Source of the DNA: Alphaproteobacteria bacterium
GTDB taxonomy: Bacteria; Pseudomonadota; Alphaproteobacteria; Micavibrionales; Micavibrionaceae
Direction: 5' to 3'
NCBI GenBank assembly: GCA_016125135.1
Contig: WGMJ01000017.1
Coordinates: 62,001-126,000 of the forward strand
DNA length: 64,000 bases
Numbering within the stretch: position 1 is the first letter of the stretch; every line of letters begins with the position of its first letter. Position numbers and translations under genes: made by a program. The notes beneath the pieces are model-generated. The model was given only the letters and a program-made list of their open reading frames with translations, did no database searches and was not told where the DNA came from. Below, in pieces: positions 26,489-35,930 of the stretch.

Positions 26489-28765
26489 TTGAATAATCCC
26501 GCCGCCGACCAGCCAGAGCCACAATTAAAAGCACATGAACAGCCAACAGATTCATGGCCGCTTGAGGCTGACCGCTTGGCAGTTCACTCCTCTCTTGTTG
26601 AATGTGTACGTTTGCTGGCGGGTCACTTTGGCCGCCGCACCAGCACGAATGCATTAACAGCAGGTTTGCCAATCCCCAAGAGTGGCATCACACCGTCACT
26701 TTTAATGCGCGCTGCCGAACGTGCTGACCTGACAGCCAAGATGGCGCATAAAGGGTTGGAAGCACTGGCGATTGCACCGAACTTCCCTTGCATCCTTGTG
26801 CTTGAACGCAAACAGGGGTGCATTCTATGGGATGTTGAATATCCTGATAACCAGCGGCCTGAAAAAGTACCTGGCAAGCCAGTGAAGTTGCATGCTGAAA
26901 CAAAATTCCTTGTGACATTCCCTGAAACAGAGGGCGAGAAAAGATGGCTAACACTTGGCGAATTAAAAGCCATGTATGCCGAATATGTTTTCTTCGTAAG
27001 GCCCGTTGCAAGGTCAGATGACCGCGCAGGTCCTGCGACAATTGATAATGCGCGCGACTGGTTCTGGGGTACTTTAAAAGAGAACTGGTCGATCTACCGC
27101 GAAGTAATCGTTGCGTCGGTCATGGTTAACTTTTTCGCACTGGGCGGCACGCTATTTGCCATGAATGTGTACGACCGCGTAGTGCCGAACCTCGCTTTCG
27201 AAACGCTCTGGGTTCTTGCAGCTGGCGTTACAATTGTTTATTTGTTTGATTTCATCCTTAAAAACCTGCGCGCCACATTCCTTGATGCTGCGGGTAAACG
27301 GGCTGATGTGAAAATATCGGCAAAACTTTTCGAGCAAATCCTTGGCATGAATTTGGCAGCAAGACCAGCAAGTGCGGGTGTACTTGCCAGCAACATGCGT
27401 GAATTTGAAACGATCCGTGATTTCTTTACATCTGCCACCATGGCCGCGCTCATCGATTTGCCGTTCGCGTTTCTGTTTATCATCATTATCGGCGTTATTG
27501 GCGGGCCACTGGCGTTTGTTGTTTTATTGGCTGTGCCATTGGTTATTCTGGGTGGCTGGGCGTTACAAAAGCCCATGGAAAAAGTAATTAAAGAGTCATT
27601 GCACGAAAACGCACTCAAAAACGCACTTCTTTTTGAAACCATTACAGGCCTTGAAACGATTAAAACCATGGCGGCTGAAGGTAATATGCAGCGCCAATGG
27701 GAAGAACTGAACGAGAAGGCTGCAAAAACCGGTGCGAAGGTTCGTCGCATTTCAACATTTGCTATCAACTATTCAGGCCTTATCCAGCAGGTGAATAGTG
27801 TTGTGATGATGATTGCCGGCGTTTATATGATTGCAAACGCGTGGCTGACAATGGGGGGATTGATTGGTTGCGTTATTCTCTCTGGCCGTGCGCTTGCGCC
27901 GCTCTCACAAATTGCAGCGATCATGATGCGCTTCAACCAGTCTGTGCAAGCACTCAAGCAGCTTGAAGAATTAATGAGAAAGCCTGTCGAGCGCCCTGCC
28001 GGTAAACACTTCATTTCACTGAACCGCGTCCAAGGCCGCATTGAGTTTCGTGATGTTGTTTTCAAATATCCGGGCCAGACAGTTCCCGCTGTTGACCATG
28101 TCACAATCTCGGTAGAGCCGGGTGAGCATATCGGGATTATCGGTGCGGTGGGCTCTGGTAAAACAACGCTTGAACGGCTTATTTTGAATTTGTACCAGCC
28201 CGATAGCGGCTCTATTATGCTGGACGGATCTGACGTGCGTCAGATCGACCCCGGTGATTTGCGCCGTAACATTGGTTCCGTACAACAGAATGCCCAGCTA
28301 TTTTATGGTTCGGTACGCGAGAACATCACCATGGGTCATGAAACGGCACCTGACCGCGCTGTTCTGCGTGCTGCCGAACTGGCAGGGGTGATGGAGTTTT
28401 TGAAGGACTCTCAAACCGGCCTGGATACGCAGGTGGGCGAGCGTGGTGAAGCGCTCTCGGGGGGACAAAGACAGGCGGTCGCCATTGCCCGTGCGCTTTT
28501 GTATGATCCACCAATTCTTATTCTAGACGAGCCCACGGCTTCGATGGACCCTGCATCAGAGAACCGTTTGCGCAAACGTTTGGCCGAATTGACCAAAGAT
28601 AAAACAACGCTTGTTATAACGCACAAAGGCTCGATGCTGAACCTTGTCAGCAAAATTATTCTGCTTGATCGGGGGCGTATTGTGGCGTTCGGTCCGAAGG
28701 ACGAAGTGATCCAGAAATTACAGTCGCGCCAGTTTGGTACAGCCGCAGAACAGAGTGATATATAA
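26489..28765 (+). CDS. Type I secretion ABC transporter (permease-ATPase), LapB-like
   Basis: 758 residues. Residues about 30-150 form a C39-peptidase-like domain without a catalytic Cys, as in LapB/HlyB-type exporters. Five or six membrane helices follow (VIVASVMVNFFALGGTLFAM through VVMMIAGVYMIANAWLTMGG). The nucleotide-binding domain has Walker A GAVGSGKTT (Lys558), the signature LSGGQRQ, Walker B ILILDEPT and the H-loop VITHKG. It powers adhesin export across the inner membrane. The start is TTG 26489 with only a weak AAAGAG before it; the next in-frame ATG would cut into the C39-like domain. Its stop overlaps the HlyD start (TAATG). Confidence 0.92.
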   Translation: MNNPAADQPEPQLKAHEQPTDSWPLEADRLAVHSSLVECVRLLAGHFGRRTSTNALTAGLPIPKSGITPSLLMRAAERADLTAKMAHKGLEALAIAPNFPCILVLERKQGCILWDVEYPDNQRPEKVPGKPVKLHAETKFLVTFPETEGEKRWLTLGELKAMYAEYVFFVRPVARSDDRAGPATIDNARDWFWGTLKENWSIYREVIVASVMVNFFALGGTLFAMNVYDRVVPNLAFETLWVLAAGVTIVYLFDFILKNLRATFLDAAGKRADVKISAKLFEQILGMNLAARPASAGVLASNMREFETIRDFFTSATMAALIDLPFAFLFIIIIGVIGGPLAFVVLLAVPLVILGGWALQKPMEKVIKESLHENALKNALLFETITGLETIKTMAAEGNMQRQWEELNEKAAKTGAKVRRISTFAINYSGLIQQVNSVVMMIAGVYMIANAWLTMGGLIGCVILSGRALAPLSQIAAIMMRFNQSVQALKQLEELMRKPVERPAGKHFISLNRVQGRIEFRDVVFKYPGQTVPAVDHVTISVEPGEHIGIIGAVGSGKTTLERLILNLYQPDSGSIMLDGSDVRQIDPGDLRRNIGSVQQNAQLFYGSVRENITMGHETAPDRAVLRAAELAGVMEFLKDSQTGLDTQVGERGEALSGGQRQAVAIARALLYDPPILILDEPTASMDPASENRLRKRLAELTKDKTTLVITHKGSMLNLVSKIILLDRGRIVAFGPKDEVIQKLQSRQFGTAAEQSDI

Positions 28766-30258
28766 TGAACCAGCAAGTACCCAAGGAAATCCAGCAAGCA
28801 ATGCAATCAGCGCTTCAGCAGGCGCAACAGCAAAGCCAAGGCCAGCAGCAGGGGCAGCAAGAAGCAACTTTTCAAATGTCTGGCAACCTGAACATCAATA
28901 AGGCTGAAGACTGGCAGAAGATACGCGGGGCATGGGTTGATAACCAGCTCGAGAAACTGCAAGCACATGCAGAGCGCTTTTTTGTCACGGATGACGAGAT
29001 CCCGCTCTCACGCCATATTCTCCTGAGCATGATTACGTTGTTCTTTGTTATTTTTATTGTCTGGGCCAGTTTTGCAAAGATTGATGAAACAACGCACGGT
29101 GAAGGCAAGGTTATTCCATCCAGCGAAATCCAGATCATCCAGAACCTTGAGGGTGGCATTGTAAACAAGCTACTGGTGCGCGAAGGCGATGCCGTAAAAG
29201 CAGGGCAGGTTATTGTCCAGCTGCGTGATGTGGGTGCAGCCTCTGATTTCGGGGCGAATAGCGCAAAATATCTTGGCCTTTTGGCAACCATTACACGCTT
29301 GCAGGCTGAAGCCGAGGGTAAAAGCACAATCGAGTTTCCTGAGGAGGTTGTTACGGGTGTGCCACAAAGCGTTACTGAAGAGTTGAACGCGTTCAAGGCT
29401 AATCAGGATAAAATTTACAGCCAGACGAATGTATTGCGGCAACAGCGAGACCAGCGTGCGCAGGAAGTACGCGAACTTGAAACGCGCGCGCGTGACTTAC
29501 GCGGCGTCATTGCACTATCTGTACAAGAAAAAAGCATGATCGAGCCGTTGGTTGCCCGCGGGTCAGCGCCGAAGCTGGAATTGCTCCAACTCGAGCGCGG
29601 TATCAAGGAGCGCCAGACAGAACTAAACGGTGTTTTGCAGGGTTTACCGCGTGCACAATCAGCTGTTAGCGAGGTGGATGCCCGTATTGGCGAAATTGAG
29701 TCAACGGCTAAAGCGCAGGCGCAAACTGAGCTTTCTGCAAAGCTGGTTGAAATGAACACAATCAAGCAAACACTTGGCGCGTTGCAAGACCGTAAAGACC
29801 GGACGGATGTCAAATCGCCTGTGAACGGAACGGTGAAAGATTTGAAGGTCAACACGGTTGGCGGTGTTGTGCGTCCAGGTGACCCGATTGCCGAGATCGT
29901 GCCAATGGATGACCAGTTGTTGGTGGAAGCCAAAATCCGCCCAGCCGATATTGCGTTTATTCACCCCGACCAGAATGCGATGGTGAAACTCACGGCATAT
30001 GATTTCTCGATCTATGGTGGTCTCAAAGGGCACGTGATCGATATCTCCGCCGATACTATTACAAACGAGAAGGGGGAGAGTTTTTACCGCGTAAAAGTAC
30101 GTACCGAGAAAAGCATATTGGAGCGCAAAGGCGAGGTGCTACCCATTATCCCCGGTATGGTGGCGACGGTTGATATTCTAACTGGTAAAAAGACCATCAT
30201 GCAGTATCTGATGAAGCCCTTTATCAAGACCTTGGGCCGCGCCATGAGCGAGCGCTGA
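28765..30258 (+). CDS. HlyD-family membrane fusion protein of type I secretion
   Basis: 497 residues. An unusually Gln-rich cytoplasmic N terminus (about 50 residues) precedes one membrane helix (ILLSMITLFFVIFIVWASF). The lipoyl halves are EGKVIPSSEIQIIQNLEGGIV (start of domain) and VKSPVNGTVKDLKVNTVGGVV, with long periplasmic coiled coils between them. The C-terminal beta-barrel part contains VKLTAYDFSIYGGLKGHV. It bridges the ABC transporter and the TolC-like channel. One-base overlap with the ABC gene shows translational coupling. Confidence 0.93.
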   Translation: MNQQVPKEIQQAMQSALQQAQQQSQGQQQGQQEATFQMSGNLNINKAEDWQKIRGAWVDNQLEKLQAHAERFFVTDDEIPLSRHILLSMITLFFVIFIVWASFAKIDETTHGEGKVIPSSEIQIIQNLEGGIVNKLLVREGDAVKAGQVIVQLRDVGAASDFGANSAKYLGLLATITRLQAEAEGKSTIEFPEEVVTGVPQSVTEELNAFKANQDKIYSQTNVLRQQRDQRAQEVRELETRARDLRGVIALSVQEKSMIEPLVARGSAPKLELLQLERGIKERQTELNGVLQGLPRAQSAVSEVDARIGEIESTAKAQAQTELSAKLVEMNTIKQTLGALQDRKDRTDVKSPVNGTVKDLKVNTVGGVVRPGDPIAEIVPMDDQLLVEAKIRPADIAFIHPDQNAMVKLTAYDFSIYGGLKGHVIDISADTITNEKGESFYRVKVRTEKSILERKGEVLPIIPGMVATVDILTGKKTIMQYLMKPFIKTLGRAMSER

Positions 30259-30345
30259 GATTTGCAATGATTCTGCAAAATAAACGAAGCCAATATAAGC
30301 CAATATTCCCTTTGCGTCTTTTATGTCTTTAGGGTAATAAGAAAT

Positions 30346-32325
30346 ATGCTTGCAGCTTCGAAAAAAACCGAGATTTCCATCACTCTGCCTGACGGCAATA
30401 GCCGTAGCTATATGGCGGGCACAACGGGTATGGAGATTGCCGAGAGTATCGCAAAATCGCTGGCCAAAGCCGCGATTGCTATCGAGCTGAACGGCAAAAT
30501 GTGTGACTTGTCGCTGCCTATCCACGCAGATGCTAAAATAAGACTCATCAAACGTGAAGACCCTGAAGCACTCGAACTCATCCGCCATGATTGTGCGCAC
30601 GTGTTGGCTGAAGCTGTACAAACACTTTTCCCCGGCACACAGGTAACAATTGGCCCGAATATCGAGAACGGGTTCTTCTATGACTTTGCGCGTAACCAGC
30701 CGTTTACAACGGAAGACTTCGTGGCCATCGAAAAGAAAATGCAGGAAATTATAGAGCGTGGCGCATCTTTCGAACGCGAAGTATGGGACCGTAATGACGC
30801 AATAAAATATTTCCGCAGCAAGGGCGAAAACTACAAAGCCGAGATTATTGAAGATTTACCGGCAGACCAGACAATTACAATTTACCGTCAAGGCGACTGG
30901 CTTGACCTATGCCGTGGTCCGCACATGCCAACAGTGAAGCATGTTGGCAATGCGTTTAAATTGATGAAGGTCGCGGGTGCTTACTGGCGTGGTGATTCAA
31001 GCAAGGCCATGCTAACGCGCATTTACGGGACTGCGTGGCGTGACCAGAAAGAGCTTGATGCACATCTTCACTTACTGGAAGAAGCCGAGAAGCGTGATCA
31101 CCGTAAGCTCGGCCGTGAAATGGGGCTTTTCCATTTACAGGAAGAGGCACAGGGCAGTGTTTTCTGGCATGACAAAGGCTTTCGCATCTGGAAAGTGCTG
31201 GAAGGCTATATCCGCCGCAAGCAGGAAGAATTTGGCTATATCGAGGTGAAAACGCCACAACTGATACATAGTAAGTTCTGGGAAGCTTCAGGCCACTGGA
31301 GTAAATACCGCGAGAATATGTTTGTGGTACCCGATGTTGTGCCGAACACCGAAGAGGGTGAGAAGGTTTTTAAAGAGGACCCGAAAGAATTTATGGCGCT
31401 CAAGCCCATGAATTGCCCGGGTCACGTGCAAATTTTCAAACAGGGTATCAAGTCGTATCGGGACCTACCGGTCCGCATGGCAGAATTTGGCTGTTGCCAC
31501 CGCAATGAAGCGCATGGCGCTTTGCACGGGCTTTTACGCGTACGCCAGATGACGCAGGATGATGCGCATATTTTCTGCCGCGAGGAACAAATCTTCGACG
31601 AAGCAAAACTTTTCCTCGATATGTTCGTTTCCACCTATAAAGACTTCGGATTTAATGATGTTGTTCTTAAAGTAGCAACACGCCCCGAGGCGCGGATTGG
31701 TTCAGACGAGGTATGGGACAAGTCCGAAAAAGCGTTGATGGATGCTGCAACAGCTATGGGATACAAATTCGAAATTGCTGCGGGTGATGGCGCATTCTAC
31801 GGGCCGAAATTCGAATTCCACGTCAAAGATTCCATTGGGCGCTCTTGGACATGCGCGACATTGCAGATTGATTTTAATTTGCCTGTTCGCCTGGACGCAA
31901 CATATATTGGCGAGGATGGCCAGAAGCACCACCCTGTTATGCTGCACCGTGCGGTGTATGGTTCTTTCGAGCGTTTCCTTGGCATGTTGATTGAGTCATA
32001 CGCTGGTAAATTCCCGCTCTGGCTTGCGCCGGTGCAGGCTGTTATTGCGCCAATTACTTCAGAGGCTGCAGATTATGCACGTGAAATTCACAAGCAAATG
32101 TCGGCCATGGGCTTGCGTGTCGAGCTTGACGAACGCAACGAGAAGATCAACTACAAGATCCGCGAGCACTCAGTGAAAAAAGTTCCCTATATTTTTGTTG
32201 TGGGCGCGCGCGAAGCTGCCGATAAAACAGTTGCTATTCGTGAACTGGGCGGCGAGAACCAAAAGGTCAAAGGGCTTGAAGAAGCGCTGGCAGACTTCAA
32301 AAAAGACGCAAGCCCACCCTTTTAA
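30346..32325 (+). CDS. thrS: Threonine--tRNA ligase
   Basis: 659 residues, full length. The N-terminal TGS domain begins [11 protein letters not shown]. The editing domain follows ([18 protein letters not shown], then [10 protein letters not shown]). The class II catalytic core has [11 protein letters not shown] (zinc Cys), [20 protein letters not shown] (motif 2, zinc His) and [19 protein letters not shown] (zinc His and motif 3). The C-terminal anticodon-binding domain includes [17 protein letters not shown]. It is upstream of infC, the order seen in E. coli. Confidence 0.97.
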   Translation: MLAASKKTEISITLPDGNSRSYMAGTTGMEIAESIAKSLAKAAIAIELNGKMCDLSLPIHADAKIRLIKREDPEALELIRHDCAHVLAEAVQTLFPGTQVTIGPNIENGFFYDFARNQPFTTEDFVAIEKKMQEIIERGASFEREVWDRNDAIKYFRSKGENYKAEIIEDLPADQTITIYRQGDWLDLCRGPHMPTVKHVGNAFKLMKVAGAYWRGDSSKAMLTRIYGTAWRDQKELDAHLHLLEEAEKRDHRKLGREMGLFHLQEEAQGSVFWHDKGFRIWKVLEGYIRRKQEEFGYIEVKTPQLIHSKFWEASGHWSKYRENMFVVPDVVPNTEEGEKVFKEDPKEFMALKPMNCPGHVQIFKQGIKSYRDLPVRMAEFGCCHRNEAHGALHGLLRVRQMTQDDAHIFCREEQIFDEAKLFLDMFVSTYKDFGFNDVVLKVATRPEARIGSDEVWDKSEKALMDAATAMGYKFEIAAGDGAFYGPKFEFHVKDSIGRSWTCATLQIDFNLPVRLDATYIGEDGQKHHPVMLHRAVYGSFERFLGMLIESYAGKFPLWLAPVQAVIAPITSEAADYAREIHKQMSAMGLRVELDERNEKINYKIREHSVKKVPYIFVVGAREAADKTVAIRELGGENQKVKGLEEALADFKKDASPPF

Positions 32326-32387
32326 TGATATTTCCACCTATCACTATCTGTGTTAAAATAACCCTCTAACATTAAGGAAAGAGAAGC

Positions 32388-33131
32388 TTGAGTACATCCG
32401 GAAGACCCCCATCATCACGTCCACCATCAGGCGGCAATTCGCGCCCGCCATTTTCAGGCCCACGCCCCCATGGTTCCAATAGCGGCGCTGGACGGCCAGC
32501 TGGCAGTAGTGGTGGTTCACGCCCCCCGTTTCAACGTCCATCAGGTCCGCGCCCTTCAGGGCCACGGCCACCGTACCAAGGCGTAGATCGCGGTAACCCG
32601 CGTCCGCAACGTCCGAGTGATGACACAACCCGCATCAATGAAAATATCCGCGCTGCCGAAATCCGCCTTATCGATGCTGATGGCGAGATGATTGGCGTTG
32701 TCCCTGTTTCCAAAGGTATTGAAATGGCGCAAGAAGCAGGGCTGGATCTGGTGGAGATTTCACCAAACGCCGAGCCGCCTGTTTGTAAAGTTCTTGACTA
32801 CGGCAAGTACAAGTACGAACAACAGAAAAAAGCCAACGAAGCCCGCAAAAAACAAAAAACAGTTGATACAAAAGAAATAAAACTGCGCCCGGCTATCGGC
32901 CAGCATGATTTTGATGTGAAGCTGCGCCACGCCAACGAGTTTCTTGAAGAGGGGCACAAGGTAAAAGTCTCTATGCGCTTCCGTGGTCGCGAAATGGCCA
33001 ATGTGCAAGCGGGTAAGGATGTTTTTAACCGCTTCAAGGAAGGCCTGCTCCAAAACGGTAAAGTGGAAATGGAGCCACGCCTCGAAGGTATGCAAATGAT
33101 GATGTATGTCGTCTCCACGAAAGGGAAATAA
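32388..33131 (+). CDS. infC: Translation initiation factor IF-3 with a long Pro/Arg/Gly-rich N-terminal extension
   Basis: 247 residues, against about 170-180 usually. The IF-3 core starts near residue 80 (TRINENIRAAEIRLIDADGEMIGVV) and includes the VSKGIEMAQEAGLDLVEISP, PPVCKVLDYGKYKYEQQKK and C-terminal VKVSMRFRGREM segments. Residues 1-78 are low complexity with many PPSRPP, SGPRP and GGSRPP units, and look disordered and basic. The start is TTG 32388, behind a purine-rich AAGGAAAGAGAAG; no ATG precedes the core in this frame. IF-3 genes often use rare starts for autoregulation. rpmI and rplT, which normally follow infC, are absent; a prepilin gene begins 3 bases after the stop. Confidence 0.93.
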   Translation: MSTSGRPPSSRPPSGGNSRPPFSGPRPHGSNSGAGRPAGSSGGSRPPFQRPSGPRPSGPRPPYQGVDRGNPRPQRPSDDTTRINENIRAAEIRLIDADGEMIGVVPVSKGIEMAQEAGLDLVEISPNAEPPVCKVLDYGKYKYEQQKKANEARKKQKTVDTKEIKLRPAIGQHDFDVKLRHANEFLEEGHKVKVSMRFRGREMANVQAGKDVFNRFKEGLLQNGKVEMEPRLEGMQMMMYVVSTKGK

Positions 33132-33134
33132 GGT

Positions 33135-33860
33135 ATGAACCGTCACAATACTGCGTCATTTCAAAAAGGTTTCACCCTCGTCGAAATGGCGATTGTGATG
33201 GTTATTATCGGCCTGCTGATTGGTGGCATCCTTAAGGGGCAGGAGATATTGGCGGCCACTAAAATCAACACGACTGTGAAGGAGATACAGGCTATTGACG
33301 GGGCATTCAGCCTCTTCTACCAGAAATACGGTATGTTGCCGGGGGACATGACAACGCCAGCAACTTTTTTGCCTAATTGCACCGGTGCTTGCAACCAAGC
33401 GGGTGATAATGATGAAAACTATGAGGCGCAGTATCAGGCAGCGCTGGCTTCTACGGATGAGAGGTTCACCGCCTTTATACATCTAGCGGCGGCGGGGCTT
33501 GTTTCTGGTATTGAAAATACGGCGACGATTGAGGTTGGTAGAAGTGTTATGCCTTCCGCGGTTGGTGGTGCCTATACGGTTGGAACATTTGGCGCGAACA
33601 CGACATCTCCTAACTTTTATCAGGGCGGTTCGTATCTGGGGATGATTAAAAGCATTGCGACAGATGGTACTATAGGGCGCAATCCTATTATGACCTCCAG
33701 CGTGGCAGCCATAGATAGAAAAATTGATGATGGGAAGGCTAAAACGGGGTTGTTAATTATAACATCTTGCGCGGCTTGTTATGATGCCGTTGCTGGGACC
33801 TATAATGAGAATTATACAACAACAGCGACCGAATTCATGTATAAACTTAATGTTCCCTAG
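33135..33860 (+). CDS. Type IV prepilin-like protein (first of a pair)
   Basis: 241 residues with a class III prepilin leader: after a short basic start comes the cleavage site FQKG/FTLVEMAIVMVIIG, with Glu5 of the mature helix, then a hydrophobic helix LLIGGILKGQEIL. The C-terminal head is about 200 residues with cysteine pairs (NCTGAC, SCAAC) that could form disulfides. It is probably a pilin or pseudopilin processed by a PilD-type peptidase; no assembly genes are near. It starts 3 bases after infC and ends 10 bases before its paralogue, so it is likely cotranscribed with both. Confidence 0.85.
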   Translation: MNRHNTASFQKGFTLVEMAIVMVIIGLLIGGILKGQEILAATKINTTVKEIQAIDGAFSLFYQKYGMLPGDMTTPATFLPNCTGACNQAGDNDENYEAQYQAALASTDERFTAFIHLAAAGLVSGIENTATIEVGRSVMPSAVGGAYTVGTFGANTTSPNFYQGGSYLGMIKSIATDGTIGRNPIMTSSVAAIDRKIDDGKAKTGLLIITSCAACYDAVAGTYNENYTTTATEFMYKLNVP

Positions 33861-33870
33861 GAGGAATATG

Positions 33871-34614
33871 ATGAACCAAAAAGGATTTACGCTTGTAGAG
33901 GTAGCCATTGTTGTTGTCATTATCGGCCTGCTCATCGGCGGCGTAATGAAGGGACGCACACTGCTTGAAAGTGCGAAAATGAAAAGCTTTATTGCGAACT
34001 GTAAAAATATCGATACAGCGGTAACGCAATTCAACAGTAAATATCTGGGCATGCCCGGTGATTTGGCCAGTCCGGCAACAAAATTACCAAACTGTACTAC
34101 AGCGCCGTGTAATCTGGCGGGGAATATGGACAGGCTTATTCGTGGCGCAGGCGGCGCGGCTGCAATAAATGTTAATACATCTCCGCTTGCGGCGGACCAA
34201 GAGCGTATGGCTGCTTGGGCGCAGTTGTATGCGGCGGGTTTGATCACCAGTGTTAATGGCTCGGCTACGATGGAAATTGGTACGGGCCTTCCTGAAAATG
34301 GGTATAGCAATGGATTGATGGTGGGATACGTGAATGCTGTTAACGTCAGTTATGATATCACGGCGCAGAATGTATTAATGACGCTGGAAAGTGTAGACGC
34401 CACCACTGGCGTTTTTACAACAGAAGTTATGATTCCGTCGGTCGCGGCGAGGATAGACAGTATGGCAGATGATGGGTTGCCTAATCGCGGGACTATTCAG
34501 GCTAACTCAAGCGCTTTTGCCGCCGCCACAAATTGCCGTGCGTCGGACACAACTTACCGTGAGAACTCCGAGATCGCACGTTGTGGTCTTTATTATCTCC
34601 TCAGCGTCAGATAA
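33871..34614 (+). CDS. Type IV prepilin-like protein (second of a pair)
   Basis: About 247 residues. The N terminus MNQKG/FTLVEVAIVVVIIGLL is a prepilin cleavage site and helix, closely similar to the upstream gene (LLIGGxxKG is shared). The head also shares TPATFLPNCTGAC / SPATKLPNCTTAPC and late Arg/Asp-rich segments, so the pair arose by duplication. AGGAGG at 33859-33864 overlaps the previous stop codon and sits 6 bases before ATG 33871 (ATG 33868 is too close). The frame runs open from 33781 inside the first gene, but that part is not coding in this frame. Confidence 0.85.
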   Translation: MNQKGFTLVEVAIVVVIIGLLIGGVMKGRTLLESAKMKSFIANCKNIDTAVTQFNSKYLGMPGDLASPATKLPNCTTAPCNLAGNMDRLIRGAGGAAAINVNTSPLAADQERMAAWAQLYAAGLITSVNGSATMEIGTGLPENGYSNGLMVGYVNAVNVSYDITAQNVLMTLESVDATTGVFTTEVMIPSVAARIDSMADDGLPNRGTIQANSSAFAAATNCRASDTTYRENSEIARCGLYYLLSVR

Positions 34615-34618
34615 AAGA

Positions 34619-34638
34619 AACCCGGCTTGCGCCGGGTT
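34619..34638 (+). terminator. Hairpin after the prepilin pair
   Basis: AACCCGGC and GCCGGGTT pair perfectly around TTGC, 5 bases after the second prepilin stop. No good T run follows on the plus strand, so termination may be inefficient or factor-assisted. Confidence 0.55.
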
Positions 34639-34670
34639 CCCGTATCAATTATCAGGGTTAAAATTTATTG

Positions 34671-35021
34671 TTATGCTCTCATTGTTGTTAAAAGCGCAAC
34701 AGGGATCATACCAAGAATAACGCTTGTGGTATAACCAAGATATACGCCAAGTACAACCAGTACGATTGAAAGCAAGTCACTTGTAAGCTTCCGGCTTGTC
34801 AGTATCAATGACGATACAATAAGAATAAAGCCAGTGCCGATGAGTGTATGGACTGAATGGCCTTCAAAGAATGTTCCAACGCCCGATACAATACCTGCGA
34901 GTGACAGAATATGTACGAGGAATGTTGAAATACCAATCAGTAGTATCATCGAAGTCACATAAAACCAGAAAGCTTCGTTAACGCTTCTGTGTGTACCTAC
35001 ATCTAACATCTTCCCAAACAT
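34671..35021 (-). CDS. Small integral membrane protein, unknown function
   Basis: 116 residues with three or four hydrophobic helices: FYVTSMILLIGISTFLVHIL, HTLIGTGFILIVSSLIL, LLSIVLVVLGVYLG and a final VILGMIPVALLTT. Short polar loops connect them. An AAGGAGG element stands 5 bases before ATG 35021, which firmly supports this start. I do not recognise the family. Neighbours are an HNH nuclease gene upstream on the same strand (about 80 bases away) and the convergent prepilin genes. Confidence 0.7.
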   Translation of the reverse strand: MFGKMLDVGTHRSVNEAFWFYVTSMILLIGISTFLVHILSLAGIVSGVGTFFEGHSVHTLIGTGFILIVSSLILTSRKLTSDLLSIVLVVLGVYLGYTTSVILGMIPVALLTTMRA

Positions 35022-35102
35022 GACAACCTCCTTGTTGTTTTAACTGTTTTTGGTTTGCTTATCCAACTATCTTCATGCATCCCTGCCGTTTCGCCACCAT
35101 GG

Positions 35103-35720
35103 CTATTCGTCCAGTTCCGCATCCCAGTAAAGATAGTCCCGCCAACTTTGATGAAGGAAATTCGGCGGATATTTCCTTCCCTTGTCCTGCAGCTCGTAAA
35201 TGCTCGGCTCGTAAGGTTCCTGCAACGGGCTCATCCCGCATGTTTTAGTCAATGCGTGTCCCTTTTTTGTGTTGCAAGCCTGGCAAGCCGTTACGATATT
35301 GCTCCAGGTTGTCTTTCCACCCCGTGATTTCGGTAGTACGTGGTCGAAAGTCAATTCGTTTGATTTAAAGCAGTCGCCGCAATACTGGCACTGCCACCCA
35401 TCCCGCAGGAAAACATTAAAGCGCGTAAAGGCGGCTTTTCGTGCTGCGGGTATATATTCTTTTAAAACAATCACGCTCGGCAATTTCATTTCATGGCGCG
35501 ACGAGCGAACAATTCTGTTGTATTCGGAGATCACCGTTACGCTCTCGCGGAATACAGCTTTCACGGCTTCTTGCCATGAGAGAAGTGAAAGGGGCAAATA
35601 ACTAAGGGGTCTGAAATCGGCGTTTAATACAAGGGCGGGGCATTGTTCGAGCGGGGTGTGCGTATCGTAGCTGAATTGCTCGAATTCTCGGAGGTCATTA
35701 GCGGTGAGTTCAGCTATCAC
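35103..35720 (-). CDS. HNH endonuclease family protein
   Basis: 205 residues. The C-terminal half has a complete HNH unit: FLRDGWQCQYCGDCF (first CxxC zinc pair), ELTFDHVLPKSRGGKTTWSN (the DH with catalytic His, then Asn), and VTACQACNTKKGH (second CxxC). The N-terminal half (LVLNADFRPLSYLPLSLLSWQEA) is the conserved start of the stand-alone bacterial HNH family found widely in alphaproteobacteria. The start is GTG 35720 with AGGAGG 7 bases before it. It is chromosomal rather than phage-linked here, and its target is unknown. Confidence 0.88.
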   Translation of the reverse strand: MIAELTANDLREFEQFSYDTHTPLEQCPALVLNADFRPLSYLPLSLLSWQEAVKAVFRESVTVISEYNRIVRSSRHEMKLPSVIVLKEYIPAARKAAFTRFNVFLRDGWQCQYCGDCFKSNELTFDHVLPKSRGGKTTWSNIVTACQACNTKKGHALTKTCGMSPLQEPYEPSIYELQDKGRKYPPNFLHQSWRDYLYWDAELDE

Positions 35721-35930
35721 GCGCCAACCTCCTTCCTACTAAGGAGACTAAATCGAATATGATCACTTCTAAGGAAGCCCGTCATAAAAGCATAAGCCCT
35801 TTCTCTGGTATCCTATAATCAGTGTATGTGATTTCTATCCACAAATCCATGCACACCGCAGCAATTTCCATATTGCATCGCGATAAGTCCATCATTTGCA
35901 ACAGGTTTTTGAATGAGATAAAAAGCGCGT

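Noticed and set aside
33781-33870. Longer start of the second prepilin
   Set aside because: It lies inside the first prepilin gene, and AGGAGG at the junction points to ATG 33871.
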